Shown here: in pieces, positions 53,783-62,085 of the stretch
Position numbering within the stretch: position 1 is the first letter of the stretch
Layout of the letters: every line of letters begins with the position of its first letter
DNA from: DASSBQ01 sp040981125
Lineage (GTDB): Bacteria; Nitrospirota; Nitrospiria; Nitrospirales; Nitrospiraceae
Length of the DNA: 64,000 nt
Reading direction: 5' to 3'
Assembly: GCA_040981125.1 (NCBI GenBank)
Contig: JANRMQ010000008.1
Coordinates: 121,882-185,881 of the forward strand
Position numbers and translations under genes: made by a program
The notes under the pieces: model-generated
What the model saw: the letters and a program-made list of their open reading frames with translations, nothing else
What the model was told of the DNA's origin: nothing
The model's database searches: none

Positions 53783-54385
53783 TTATGTTTCGCCGTCCCT
53801 TCCGCCCCCCTCGCGAAGATCCCGCAAAATGCGAAACGGACTTTTGATCGTCTCCGGCTCACATGTACATCGCCGGTCATTCAAATTCTGCCCGCATGTC
53901 GGACAGAGGCCGGCACAATCCTCGCGGCAAAGCGGCTGCATCGGCGCGGCGAGAATGATTTGCTCCCGCAACATCGGGGTCAGATCGATATGATCGGCCT
54001 GGTAGAAATAAATCTCATCTTGTTCGTCGGCATCCTCCACGGCTGGCTCTTGCCCGCGTTCTTTCGGCTTCCGATCGACACGCTTCAGTGGAAGACCGGA
54101 CTTGGGCAGGCCCTGAGGCTGCCGAAGGTAGTCCGCATAGACAGTGACATACAACGGGTCCTCGTATTCGCCCAAACAGCGGACACATTGACGCAGGGCG
54201 GCGCCTTCGGCGGTGCCAGCGACCGTAATGGCGTTTTCCTGCTGCCGGACTTCCAGGTTGACGGACAGCAGGCCGGCCAATCTTTCATCGGTCTGGCTCA
54301 GTCCGAGCTCCTCGGCGGTCACGTCACAGGAAATGACCAATCCTTGCGGGGTAATGTCTACAATGGCAGGATGAAGCAAATCCAT
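53783..54385 (-). CDS. YceD/DUF177 family protein
   Basis: A roughly 200-residue protein of the YceD family, commonly encoded before rpmF and implicated in 23S rRNA or ribosome-related processes. Cysteines lie in the middle (LRQCVRCLGEYEDPLYV) and at the C-terminus (CREDCAGLCPTCGQNLNDRRCTC). The start is uncertain: 54385 (MDLLHPAIVDI) is chosen, 54406 is also possible, and a longer frame reaches 54502, overlapping rpsR. None has a good ribosome-binding site. Confidence 0.85.
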   Translation of the reverse strand: MDLLHPAIVDITPQGLVISCDVTAEELGLSQTDERLAGLLSVNLEVRQQENAITVAGTAEGAALRQCVRCLGEYEDPLYVTVYADYLRQPQGLPKSGLPLKRVDRKPKERGQEPAVEDADEQDEIYFYQADHIDLTPMLREQIILAAPMQPLCREDCAGLCPTCGQNLNDRRCTCEPETIKSPFRILRDLREGGGRDGET

Positions 54386-54485
54386 GACGGCGATACCGGC
54401 TACCATAAAATTAAACAAGTCGGCGCTCAACGTCGGCCCTCCGCAGCAAATTTCCGGCGGAGCTTTCGGAACCGGCGCGCGACTC

Positions 54486-54725
54486 TCATCGCTCTTCTGC
54501 AAAACTCACCAACGCAATATGGCGGGCCCGCTTCACCGCCACGGTCAACTCCCGCTGATGGCGCAGGCAATTGCCTGAAATTCGGCGCGGCACGATACGG
54601 CCGCGTTCCGTCAAAAAATTCCGCAACAGCCCGATATCTTTGAAGTCAATCGGCGCTTTGTCGAGACAGAACCGGCACGGCTTTCGCCGTTGAAAGAACC
54701 GCCCGCCGCCTGATGCTCGCTCCAT
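54486..54725 (-). CDS. rpsR: Ribosomal protein bS18
   Basis: A 79-residue basic protein (RRKPCRFCLDKAPIDFKDIGLLRNFL, GRIVPRRISGNCLRHQRELTVAVKRARHIALVSF in two parts) that matches S18, with the Cys-X2-Cys pair seen in part of the family. In many genomes rpsR follows ssb directly; here a repeat-bearing gap of about 290 bp separates them. Confidence 0.96.
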   Translation of the reverse strand: MERASGGGRFFQRRKPCRFCLDKAPIDFKDIGLLRNFLTERGRIVPRRISGNCLRHQRELTVAVKRARHIALVSFAEER

Positions 54726-54765
54726 ACCTACCTCCGTCTTCTAGCAGCATGTTGAAAAGTTTTCG

Positions 54766-54853
54766 TTCACCCGCCCGGCCCTTGTGGGGCTTAACCCATC
54801 CTCCACGCCTACCGATTGCTGTGCAATCGATAACCCGGGACGCGCACTTCACC
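54766..54853 (+). repeat. Dispersed repeat B, copy 2, between ssb and rpsR
   Basis: It holds a perfect hairpin, CGATTGC (54813-54819), loop TGT, GCAATCG (54823-54829). TTCACCCGCCCGGCC lies before it and ATAACCCGGGACGCGCACTT after it. The downstream 24 bases match copy 1 at 18 of 24 positions by direct count. A reverse-oriented version of the CACCCGCCC end lies near 54937-54958, so the two ends may bound an element of about 200 bp. Confidence 0.65.
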
Positions 54854-55016
54854 GGACTTTGTTCTCGCATGAGCCCGCCTCAGCTCCGTAGACATCCTGC
54901 AGCCGCGCCCGGGAAAGGCGTGTTTTGATACGCCGGGGCTGGGCGGGTGAGAAAACGGCCTCTCCGAACATCCTGCATGTATTCCAAACCGCTTTTCAAT
55001 AGCCGCCAGGACCCGT

Positions 55017-55415
55017 CTAAAACGTTTCGTCTTCGTATGTCGGCGCCGGTTCTTCGTGCGGGGGCTCGGCGCCCGTTCCGGATTCGGCCCGCTTGGGAAG
55101 AAAGGTGACGTTCTGCGCCACCACTTCGTGTTTGCTGCGCTTTTGCCCGTCTTCCGTCTCCCAGCGACGTTGCTGCAGCCGCCCGTCCACGATCACGCCG
55201 TTCCCTTTGCTGAGATACTGCCCGCAATGTTCGGCTTGCTTGCCGAACACCACGATATCGACGAAACACACTTCCTCTTTCAGCTCATCGCCTTGCTTGA
55301 AGCGCCGGCTGGTGGCGAGACCGAAGCTGGCCACGGGCGTACCGCTCGGTGTGTATCGGAGTTCCGGGTTGCGCGTGAGATTCCCGACGAGGATAACCTT
55401 GTTAAACCCTGCCAC
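55017..55415 (-). CDS. ssb: Single-stranded DNA-binding protein
   Basis: A 132-residue OB-fold SSB (NKVILVGNLTRNPELRYTPSGTPV, WETEDGQKRSKHEVVAQNVTFL) with an acidic C-terminal tip (EEPAPTYEDETF), although its final residues differ from the classical DDIPF. It protects ssDNA in replication and repair. It overlaps the rpsF stop by 14 bp. Confidence 0.95.
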   Translation of the reverse strand: MAGFNKVILVGNLTRNPELRYTPSGTPVASFGLATSRRFKQGDELKEEVCFVDIVVFGKQAEHCGQYLSKGNGVIVDGRLQQRRWETEDGQKRSKHEVVAQNVTFLPKRAESGTGAEPPHEEPAPTYEDETF

Positions 55416-55746
55416 CGGCGGCTCCCTGTGCTTCGGCGGCGCCGCGCGGAGGCGGCAATTCCTTTTCCAGGCGGACAGTCAGAAACTTGATGATCGAATC
55501 TTCCAGCCTGTAGGAACGCTCCAACTCGCCGATGACCTGACCGGGTCCTTTGAAATAAAGATATACAAAGGTGCCTTTTCGCTCCCGCTTGATTTCATAA
55601 GCGAGCTTCTTCCGGCCCCAATTCTCGGCCTTCATCAGCGTGGCGCCGTGCTTTTCCACGACGCCTTTCATCTTGTCGAACAGCGATGTAGTTTCTTCGT
55701 CGTTTAAGGTCGGACGAATAATGAACAGAGATTCGTAGATCTCCAT
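55402..55746 (-). CDS. rpsF: Ribosomal protein bS6
   Basis: A 114-residue S6 (YESLFIIRPTLNDEETTSLFDK, NWGRKKLAYEIKRERKGTFVYL). It binds S18 in the 30S platform. It leads the rpsF-ssb unit; the 3' end overlaps the ssb start. Confidence 0.96.
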   Translation of the reverse strand: MEIYESLFIIRPTLNDEETTSLFDKMKGVVEKHGATLMKAENWGRKKLAYEIKRERKGTFVYLYFKGPGQVIGELERSYRLEDSIIKFLTVRLEKELPPPRGAAEAQGAAGGRV

Positions 55747-55939
55747 GCGGCAATCCTCCTGGACAAAGGCCCCGCGTCACGCGCGGAGCGAGGTGTAGGA
55801 CGTCGAAGTCGACGTGGGTTTCGGAAGCTATCATAGCGCCGCGAGGAGTGTCAAATGATCATCGACTCATTTCCACAGCGGCTCAATGAAAACCCGTACT
55901 CATCCGGCGATGCCAGCGCTCCTACGCATTTGAACGAGC

Positions 55940-58900
55940 TTGACTGAATCGGGCCATGCTGTAACCATTGGTTACCGTATAAAAAAACACGCCGGCCGGC
56001 GCATTCCTCATTGGAGCAAAGTTTCCTTGATTCATCTTCACGTCCATTCAGATTTTTCACCCATGCGCGGCGTTTCCTCCGTGCCCGCATTGACGGCTGC
56101 CGTGCGAGCCCAAGGAGGATCTGCCGTCGCATTGACGGATACGAATGGCCTCTATGGGGCCATCCGCTTCGTGGAGGAAGCCCGGCGAGCCGGCTTGCGT
56201 CCCGTCCTCGGCGCGGAATTGGTCACGGACAACCATCGTGCCGTGCTCCTAGCGAAGACCGCCGAGGGCTATGCCAACCTGTGCCGGATACTGTCCGCGC
56301 GCCATTGCGAAGCCTCATTTGATTTCATCGAAACGGTGACTTGCCATCGAACAGGGCTGATCATCCTGACGGACGACGAGCCGGCAATTCAGGCCTGGTC
56401 TCAGGATTCGTCCCAGGATCTCTACGTCGAATTGACGCCGGGCCCCGCCATGCACGATGCGCTGGCCGTCAGCCGCCGGCTGCATCTGCCTCCTGTCGCC
56501 ACAAACCGTGTTCATTTTATCCGGCCGGATGAATTCTCCGTTCATCGCCTTCTTCGCACAATCGCGCTCAATACGACCCTTTCCCGGCTCCCGATCGAGG
56601 CCTGTTGCGCTCCCACTCAATGGCTCATGCCGCCGGCTGTCATGCGTACCCGGTTCCCTCATGTGCCCGAGGCGATCGACAATACGGTTCGGATCGCCGA
56701 CGCCTGCCACACCGATTGGAACTTTCGCGAGACGATCTTCCCGGCTTTCCGCCGGCTCTCCAACGACGAAGCCTCCGCCTTGCTGCGCGAAAAAAGTTAT
56801 GCCGGAGCTTGCCGGCGGTACGGAACGATTTCAACGGCGATCCGCCGGCGCCTGGAGCACGAGCTGGCGCTGATCTCGCACAAACGATTCGCCCATTATT
56901 TTTTGATCGTCGATGAGATCGTTCGGCAGGCGCCGCGCACATGCGGGCGTGGATCGGTCGCCGCATCGATTGTCTCGTACTGTTTGGACATCACCCATGT
57001 CGATCCGATCCGCCACAATCTCTTCTTTGAGCGATTCTTGAATCCGGGCCGGAAGGACCCGCCGGACATCGACATTGATTTTCCCTGGGACGAGCGGGAC
57101 GACATCATCAAGTGGGTCTTCGATCATTATGGAACGCACCGAGCGGCCATGGTGGCGAATCAGAATACCTTGGGCCTTCGGGCCGCTTTCCGCGAAGTCG
57201 CCAAAGTGCACGGCATTCCGCCGGCGGAAATCGGCCGGGTCTCTTCATTGATCATGCGGCGAAAAGAATTTCTGCGGTTCGATGAGACGCCCACGGCGCG
57301 GATGTGGGCCGATCGGCTCGGCAAGGAATTGCGTCTGGCGGAGCCATGGCCGCTCATTATCCGCTCGGCGGTCCACGTCCAGAACCATTTCCGGCATTTG
57401 TCCGTCCATTGCGGCGGAGTCGTCATCGTGCCGGATGAGATCCGGCGCTACGTGCCGGTTGAAATCGCCGCCAAGGGTGTGCCGGTCATTCAATGGGAAA
57501 AGGATCAAACGGAAGACGCCGGTCTCGTCAAAATCGATTTATTGGGCAACCGGTCGCTGGCCGTCATCCGTGACGCGCTGAACGCTATCGCGCTCAACAC
57601 CGGCCGCCACATCGACTACGCGGCCTGGGACCCATTACACGATCCGGCCACGCAAGCGCTCATCACGCAAGGCGACACCATCGGATGTTTTTACATCGAA
57701 TCGCCGGCCACCCGGCTCCTGCTCAAAAAACTCTGGGGGGGCATGCCGGCTCAGCGGCGCGCGGAGCTTGATGTCTTTGACTATCTCGTCATGGTGTCGT
57801 CGCTGGTCCGGCCGGCGGCGAATCATTTCGTCGATGAATTCATCCGGCGCGCGCAGGGAAAATCCTATGATCCCTGGCATCCGCGGCTCACATCCATTCT
57901 GAAAGACACCCATGGGATCATGGTGTATCAGGAAGACGTGACAAAAGTCGCCATGGCCCTGGCCGACTTTTCGATAGAGGACGCGGACCAATTGCGAAAA
58001 GTCCTCAGCAAAAAGCACAAGGCCAAGCAGTTGCGCGATTATTACCGGCAGTTTTGCGAGGGCGCCGCCGAGAACGGTGTGTCGGCCCGCATCATCGCGT
58101 TGATCTGGGATATGATCATGAGCTTCGCCGGTTACAGTTTTTGCAAGCCCCACTCGGCCAGTTACGCGCAAGTCTCGTTCAAATCCGCCTATCTCCGCGC
58201 CCATTATCCCGCGGAGTTCATCGCCGCCGTCATCAGCAATCAAGGCGGCTTCTACTCCACCTTCGCCTATCTGTCCGAAGCGCGACGGATGGGACTCGCC
58301 ATTCTGCTTCCGGACGTGAACATGAGCGAGTGGACCTATACAGGACGCAACCGTTCCATTCGCATCGGGCTCATGCAAATCAAAACGCTGCCGGAGTCAT
58401 TGGGGAAGCGCCTCATCGAAGAGCGGAATCGCGGCGGACGGTTTCGATCCTTCCAGGATTTTCTCGACCGCGTCAAGCCGGATCCGGCTGACGCGCGCAC
58501 TCTGGTGCGGGCCGGCTGCTGCGATTCTCTAGCGGGCGATTTGACCCGCCCGGCGCTTCTGTGGCGTCTGTACGCAGACGACCGGACACGATCCGCCATG
58601 CCCATTCCGGATGAGTATGCCGCGCCGATCAAGCTCGCCCATGAACGAGACATGCTCGGCTTGCTCGCCAGCCGGCATCCATTGGAGTTGTACGACGAGG
58701 AGATCCGGCGATTGGCCCCTGTTCCCGGCTCAGCCATGGCTCGTTACGTAGGCCGCGCCATTACCATGGTCGGCTGGCTGATCACCGAAAAGTTTGCCGA
58801 GACCAAGCACGGCCTCCCGATGGAATTTGCCACGTTCGAAGATACGACCGCCTTGTACGACGCCACGTTGTTTCCCGAGGTGTATCAGCGGTGCTGCCAT

Positions 58901-59116
58901 CTGCTGTCCTCCGATCATCCTTATCTGTTGCGCGGTCTTGTCGAGGAACAATTTGGAGTCGTGACGCTGACGGTCCACGACCTCCGAATTCTTCCCGCCG
59001 CCCATCGTGCCTCCGACAACAACGGCCTGTCTCAGTCTTTTTCTCCGTGGTATGGTGACACATGGGACGACGAATGCCGGACAGATCCGCCGCCGACTTT
59101 CTGCCGCCCACGATGA
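55940..59116 (+). CDS. dnaE2: DnaE2-like error-prone DNA polymerase III alpha subunit
   Basis: A 1058-residue C-family polymerase. A PHP domain opens it (IHLHVHSDFSPMRGVSS, ALTDTNGLYGAIRF), and the palm carries PDIDIDFPWDERDD (about residues 373-387) and KIDLLGNRSLAV with the third catalytic Asp. Then follow the fingers and a C-terminal OB region. Its length is shorter than replicative DnaE and fits DnaE2-type translesion enzymes. No imuA or imuB is beside it; instead it overlaps a UdgX-like gene. The start is unclear: TTG at 56027 (LIHLHVHSDFS) is plausible because the first 30 residues look non-homologous. Confidence 0.87.
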   Translation: MTESGHAVTIGYRIKKHAGRRIPHWSKVSLIHLHVHSDFSPMRGVSSVPALTAAVRAQGGSAVALTDTNGLYGAIRFVEEARRAGLRPVLGAELVTDNHRAVLLAKTAEGYANLCRILSARHCEASFDFIETVTCHRTGLIILTDDEPAIQAWSQDSSQDLYVELTPGPAMHDALAVSRRLHLPPVATNRVHFIRPDEFSVHRLLRTIALNTTLSRLPIEACCAPTQWLMPPAVMRTRFPHVPEAIDNTVRIADACHTDWNFRETIFPAFRRLSNDEASALLREKSYAGACRRYGTISTAIRRRLEHELALISHKRFAHYFLIVDEIVRQAPRTCGRGSVAASIVSYCLDITHVDPIRHNLFFERFLNPGRKDPPDIDIDFPWDERDDIIKWVFDHYGTHRAAMVANQNTLGLRAAFREVAKVHGIPPAEIGRVSSLIMRRKEFLRFDETPTARMWADRLGKELRLAEPWPLIIRSAVHVQNHFRHLSVHCGGVVIVPDEIRRYVPVEIAAKGVPVIQWEKDQTEDAGLVKIDLLGNRSLAVIRDALNAIALNTGRHIDYAAWDPLHDPATQALITQGDTIGCFYIESPATRLLLKKLWGGMPAQRRAELDVFDYLVMVSSLVRPAANHFVDEFIRRAQGKSYDPWHPRLTSILKDTHGIMVYQEDVTKVAMALADFSIEDADQLRKVLSKKHKAKQLRDYYRQFCEGAAENGVSARIIALIWDMIMSFAGYSFCKPHSASYAQVSFKSAYLRAHYPAEFIAAVISNQGGFYSTFAYLSEARRMGLAILLPDVNMSEWTYTGRNRSIRIGLMQIKTLPESLGKRLIEERNRGGRFRSFQDFLDRVKPDPADARTLVRAGCCDSLAGDLTRPALLWRLYADDRTRSAMPIPDEYAAPIKLAHERDMLGLLASRHPLELYDEEIRRLAPVPGSAMARYVGRAITMVGWLITEKFAETKHGLPMEFATFEDTTALYDATLFPEVYQRCCHLLSSDHPYLLRGLVEEQFGVVTLTVHDLRILPAAHRASDNNGLSQSFSPWYGDTWDDECRTDPPPTFCRPR

Positions 59117-59709
59117 CGGTGCCGGCATTACGCGAAGCGGCCGAATCCTGCACCGGGTGCGACCTCTATAAGCGAGCGACCCAGACGGTCTTCGGCGAAG
59201 GAGCGTCGCACGCCAAAATCCTCTTCGTAGGGGAACAACCGGGCGATCAGGAGGATCGAGCGGGCCATCCCTTCGTCGGACCGGCCGGGAGAATACTCGA
59301 TAAGGCCCTCGCCGAGGCCGGCATTGCACGAAATGAAGTTTACATCACCAACGCCGTGAAGCATTTCAAATGGGAACCGCAAGGCAAGCGCCGCAAGCAT
59401 AAAAAGCCGTCGGCCGGTGAAATCGCCGCCTGCCGCCCGTGGCTCCAAACGGAAATCAATGCCGTGCGGCCCCGCATCGTGGTCTGCCTCGGGACGACGG
59501 CCGCGCAATCGGTGTTCGGCAAAGCGATCCGCTTGAATGAAACCCGTGGGAGATTCCTCGACACGCCCTGGGCGCCGGTCGTGATGGCGACGGTCCATCC
59601 ATCGGCGATCCTGCGCCATCCCGAACGGACACAACAGGAAGCCGAGTACCGGCAATTTGTTCAGGAACTCACGCTCGTGCGGCGCAGGCTGTTTAAGCCG
59701 GCATCATAA
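59074..59709 (+). CDS. UdgX-like uracil-DNA glycosylase with KRRKH variant
   Basis: A roughly 211-residue family 4/5-like uracil-DNA glycosylase with Fe-S cysteines (SCTGCDLYKRA) and active-site loop VGEQPGDQEDRAGHPFVGPAG. The insertion NAVKHFKWEPQGKRRKHKKP (about residues 90-109) is the R-loop that defines UdgX; the published signature is KRRIH, whose His bonds covalently to uracil. Here the loop reads KRRKH, with that His kept. A second motif is VVMATVHPSAILRHP. The start at 59074 (MPDRSAADFLPPT) overlaps dnaE2 by 43 bp; ATG 59113 sits in an ATGA overlap but would remove family-like residues. Confidence 0.88.
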   Translation: MPDRSAADFLPPTMTVPALREAAESCTGCDLYKRATQTVFGEGASHAKILFVGEQPGDQEDRAGHPFVGPAGRILDKALAEAGIARNEVYITNAVKHFKWEPQGKRRKHKKPSAGEIAACRPWLQTEINAVRPRIVVCLGTTAAQSVFGKAIRLNETRGRFLDTPWAPVVMATVHPSAILRHPERTQQEAEYRQFVQELTLVRRRLFKPAS

Positions 59710-59720
59710 GTCCCACGGCT

Positions 59721-60320
59721 ATGCCCTCAACCCCATTCGATCTTCACGGCAATGTTCCCGATGCGGCGGACACTTGTCTGGTGATCATTGACATGATCAA
59801 CGCTTTCTCCTTCGACGACGCGGAGAAGTTATTCCCCGCGGTGGTGCAAACGGCGGACTGCATTGCGCGGTTGAAGCAACGGGCAACGGCGGCTCATGTG
59901 CCGACCATCTACGTCAATGATAACTTCGGGAAGTGGCGGCACGATTTCCACAAGCTGGTCGAACATTGTCTGAAAACCCAATGCAGAGGAAAGCCGGTGA
60001 CCGAGCGGCTGCGCCCGACCGAGGACGATTATTTCGTGTTGAAGCCGAAACATTCAGGCTTCTTTGCGACGCCATTGGAGCTGTTGTTGAAATTTTTGGG
60101 AACCAAGCGGCTGATTCTCACCGGCGTGGCAGGCGACAATTGCGTGTTGTATACGGCCGCCGATGCCTACATGCGGGATTTTGCTATCCGCGTCCCGAGG
60201 GACTGCATCGTCTCGATTGACGCACAATCCAACCAGGCGGCGCTTGATCACATGAAGACAACCCTGAAGGCGGACATCAGCCCGTCCACTGATATCCGAT
60301 TCAAAGAAGAACCACCATAA
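59721..60320 (+). CDS. Isochorismatase-family cysteine hydrolase
   Basis: A 199-residue hydrolase with the Asp-Lys-Cys triad in place: CLVIIDMINAF (Asp), VLKPKHSGFFATPL (Lys) and VAGDNCVLYTAADAYM (Cys). Related enzymes hydrolyse isochorismate, nicotinamide or other amides; the exact substrate is unknown. It starts 11 bp after the UdgX-like gene on the same strand, so it may share its transcript. Confidence 0.88.
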   Translation: MPSTPFDLHGNVPDAADTCLVIIDMINAFSFDDAEKLFPAVVQTADCIARLKQRATAAHVPTIYVNDNFGKWRHDFHKLVEHCLKTQCRGKPVTERLRPTEDDYFVLKPKHSGFFATPLELLLKFLGTKRLILTGVAGDNCVLYTAADAYMRDFAIRVPRDCIVSIDAQSNQAALDHMKTTLKADISPSTDIRFKEEPP

Positions 60321-60351
60321 GCTGCGGATCCGGGCAAGCGCCGTATGATCA

Positions 60352-60948
60352 TCAAAACCGATAGGACATTTCGATCATGTGGAGATCGACTCCGCGGGTG
60401 TCACTGCCGTAGATCGTGCCGTCGGAATAATGTTGAAACCGATAGCCCAGACCGAGCGGCCCGACTAGTCCGAAGCTGAGCCCGGCGGTCGCCGCGAACT
60501 GGAACGGGCCACCGAGATCATGACGCCCAAAGTGATGCGCGGTCACAATGGCGCCCCCGAGGCCGGCATCAATCGTGAGCAGGCCGTCTTTCCTGCCAAA
60601 GGCGAGAACCGGCGTCACGGAACTGACGAGGGCGACCTTCTTCAAGGCAGACAGCGCACCGGCGCTCGTGATCAATCTGGTTCCTACACCCCAGCCGGAC
60701 GCCGAATACCAACTCCATGGCAGACGAAACACACCGAACAGGTCTGCCCCGACGAAGTCCTCTCTCATTTGCTCGCCGAGCGGAGATTCGCCCTTGAGAC
60801 TGATTCCGCCGCGCAATCCCACCGCCATCAATTCCCTTTCCCACCCATATCCGATCTCGGCTGAGAACAAGACAAAGAGGAGGCCCGCTATCACCGGGCA
60901 CACCTGCCAGGCGCACCGTTCTCTCGTTGGGCTCCGATGATTCGTCAT
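60352..60948 (-). CDS. PagL-like outer-membrane beta-barrel (acyloxyacyl hydrolase-like), copy 1
   Basis: A 198-residue exported protein (signal region about residues 15-35) of beta-strand-rich, glycine-rich composition ending in an aromatic residue (MSYRF), typical of outer-membrane barrels. The motif YRFQHYSDGTIYGSDTRGVD near the C-terminus resembles the lipid A 3-O-deacylase (PagL) active region, where a His and a Ser two residues later act with a Glu. Here His and Ser are present, but an Asp stands close to the expected Glu position. It is a tandem paralogue of the gene at 61002-61649. Confidence 0.72.
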   Translation of the reverse strand: MTNHRSPTRERCAWQVCPVIAGLLFVLFSAEIGYGWERELMAVGLRGGISLKGESPLGEQMREDFVGADLFGVFRLPWSWYSASGWGVGTRLITSAGALSALKKVALVSSVTPVLAFGRKDGLLTIDAGLGGAIVTAHHFGRHDLGGPFQFAATAGLSFGLVGPLGLGYRFQHYSDGTIYGSDTRGVDLHMIEMSYRF

Positions 60949-61001
60949 CCCGCTTCACATCCGGTTTCGGACACAAGCAGAGCTGTCACAAGCTCCGGCC
61001 A

Positions 61002-61649
61002 TCAGTACCGATAAGCAAGCTCGAACAGGTGCAAATCGACCCCACGACTGTCACGACCGTAGAGCGTCGCATCGGAATAATGCTGAAAGTGATAGCCCGC
61101 GCCGAGCGGTCCAAGCAGCCCGACATTCAATCCGAAGCTCCAGACAAACTGGAATGGCCCGCCGAAATTTTGTGCGCCAAACTTATGGTCGCTCAGGAGG
61201 GCGCCGCCGCCTCCCATATCGATCGAGATGCGTTCGTCTTTCCGGCCAAACACCACAGTCGGGACCAGCGTGCCGACAAAGTTCGTCTCACCGGCCCCTT
61301 GAAGCGCGCCGCCGGTCGCCAGTAATCGTGTGCTGATTCCCCAACCGGATGAGTGATACCAATGCCATGGCAGCCGGAGGGTCGCCGCCAGATCATACTG
61401 GCGAAAATCAGTTTGAGTCTGCTCTCCAATAGGCGAACTGCCGCTTAGTCCATATCGAACGCCCACGGACAGGAGCGAAATGTCGTCACCGAGACAGAGA
61501 GCGGGAAAAAGAAAAAGAACAAGAGCCATTCGCCCCGCAGCTTCCATGACCGCATGCGACCAGGAAGGCAAGAGGGATAACCACAATGGCCGGCAATCTA
61601 TCGTGCGATGCTTGTATGGAAGGCCGGCGCCCGGCTCGCTGTCACGCAA
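61002..61649 (-). CDS. PagL-like outer-membrane beta-barrel (acyloxyacyl hydrolase-like), copy 2
   Basis: A protein of up to 215 residues; the likely start is 61547 (MEAAGRMALVLFLFPALCLG), giving a signal peptide. The body aligns along its length with the adjacent copy: GVRYGLSGSSPIGEQTQTDF, WHWYHSSGWGISTRLLATGG, FGRKDERISIDMGGGGAL, and HFQHYSDATLYGRDSRGVD before FELAYRY. The two genes arose by duplication. The lipid A modifying role is inferred from the His-x-Ser motif only. Confidence 0.72.
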   Translation of the reverse strand: MRDSEPGAGLPYKHRTIDCRPLWLSLLPSWSHAVMEAAGRMALVLFLFPALCLGDDISLLSVGVRYGLSGSSPIGEQTQTDFRQYDLAATLRLPWHWYHSSGWGISTRLLATGGALQGAGETNFVGTLVPTVVFGRKDERISIDMGGGGALLSDHKFGAQNFGGPFQFVWSFGLNVGLLGPLGAGYHFQHYSDATLYGRDSRGVDLHLFELAYRY

Positions 61650-61834
61650 TGGCTAACCGGCGTTGAGCGGGTTCACGGTGATGAAGAGCGTGGTCATTTT
61701 GACGCCGAGATAGCTCGATAGCATCGCAACCGTGAACCGTTACGAAAGTCGCGGCTCCGAACAAATTAAAACGGAACATGATCTCTTCTTGCCTGCTATC
61801 ATTGGGCGGACGAGGCAGATTCCCCATGCAATCG

Positions 61835-62047
61835 CTACGGTTCATTCTGAGCCGACGACCGGTACATCAGATAGAGCACGACGCCGGCCCCGGCCGCGAT
61901 GAGAATTCCTGCAACCATCCGAGTGGCGAAACTAAGGGGGCCCATCACGACTTCGTACAGGCGCGGGAGAGCGATGGGGGCCGCCACTCCCAATGCCAAG
62001 GCCACCATGTGAATGCGCAGATAAATCGGTTCGCCGGGTTTCCGCAT
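61835..62047 (-). CDS. Small two-helix membrane protein
   Basis: A 70-residue frame with two hydrophobic segments (HMVALALGVAAPIALPRLYEV and MVAGILIAAGAGVVLYLMY), ending RSSAQNEP. It lacks a clear ribosome-binding site; Met14 at 62008 is an alternative start. It lies 38 bp after the stop of the IDO-family gene on the same strand. I recognise no family. Confidence 0.5.
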   Translation of the reverse strand: MRKPGEPIYLRIHMVALALGVAAPIALPRLYEVVMGPLSFATRMVAGILIAAGAGVVLYLMYRSSAQNEP

Positions 62048-62085
62048 AACGGGTTAAAGACAAAGTGTAAGTGAATGCGATTTTA

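Noticed and set aside
61642..61845. 67-codon minus-strand frame between the PagL-like copy 2 and the small membrane protein
   Set aside because: Weak ribosome-binding site, no recognisable feature and only about 45 codons from the better ATG at 61780; not supportable.
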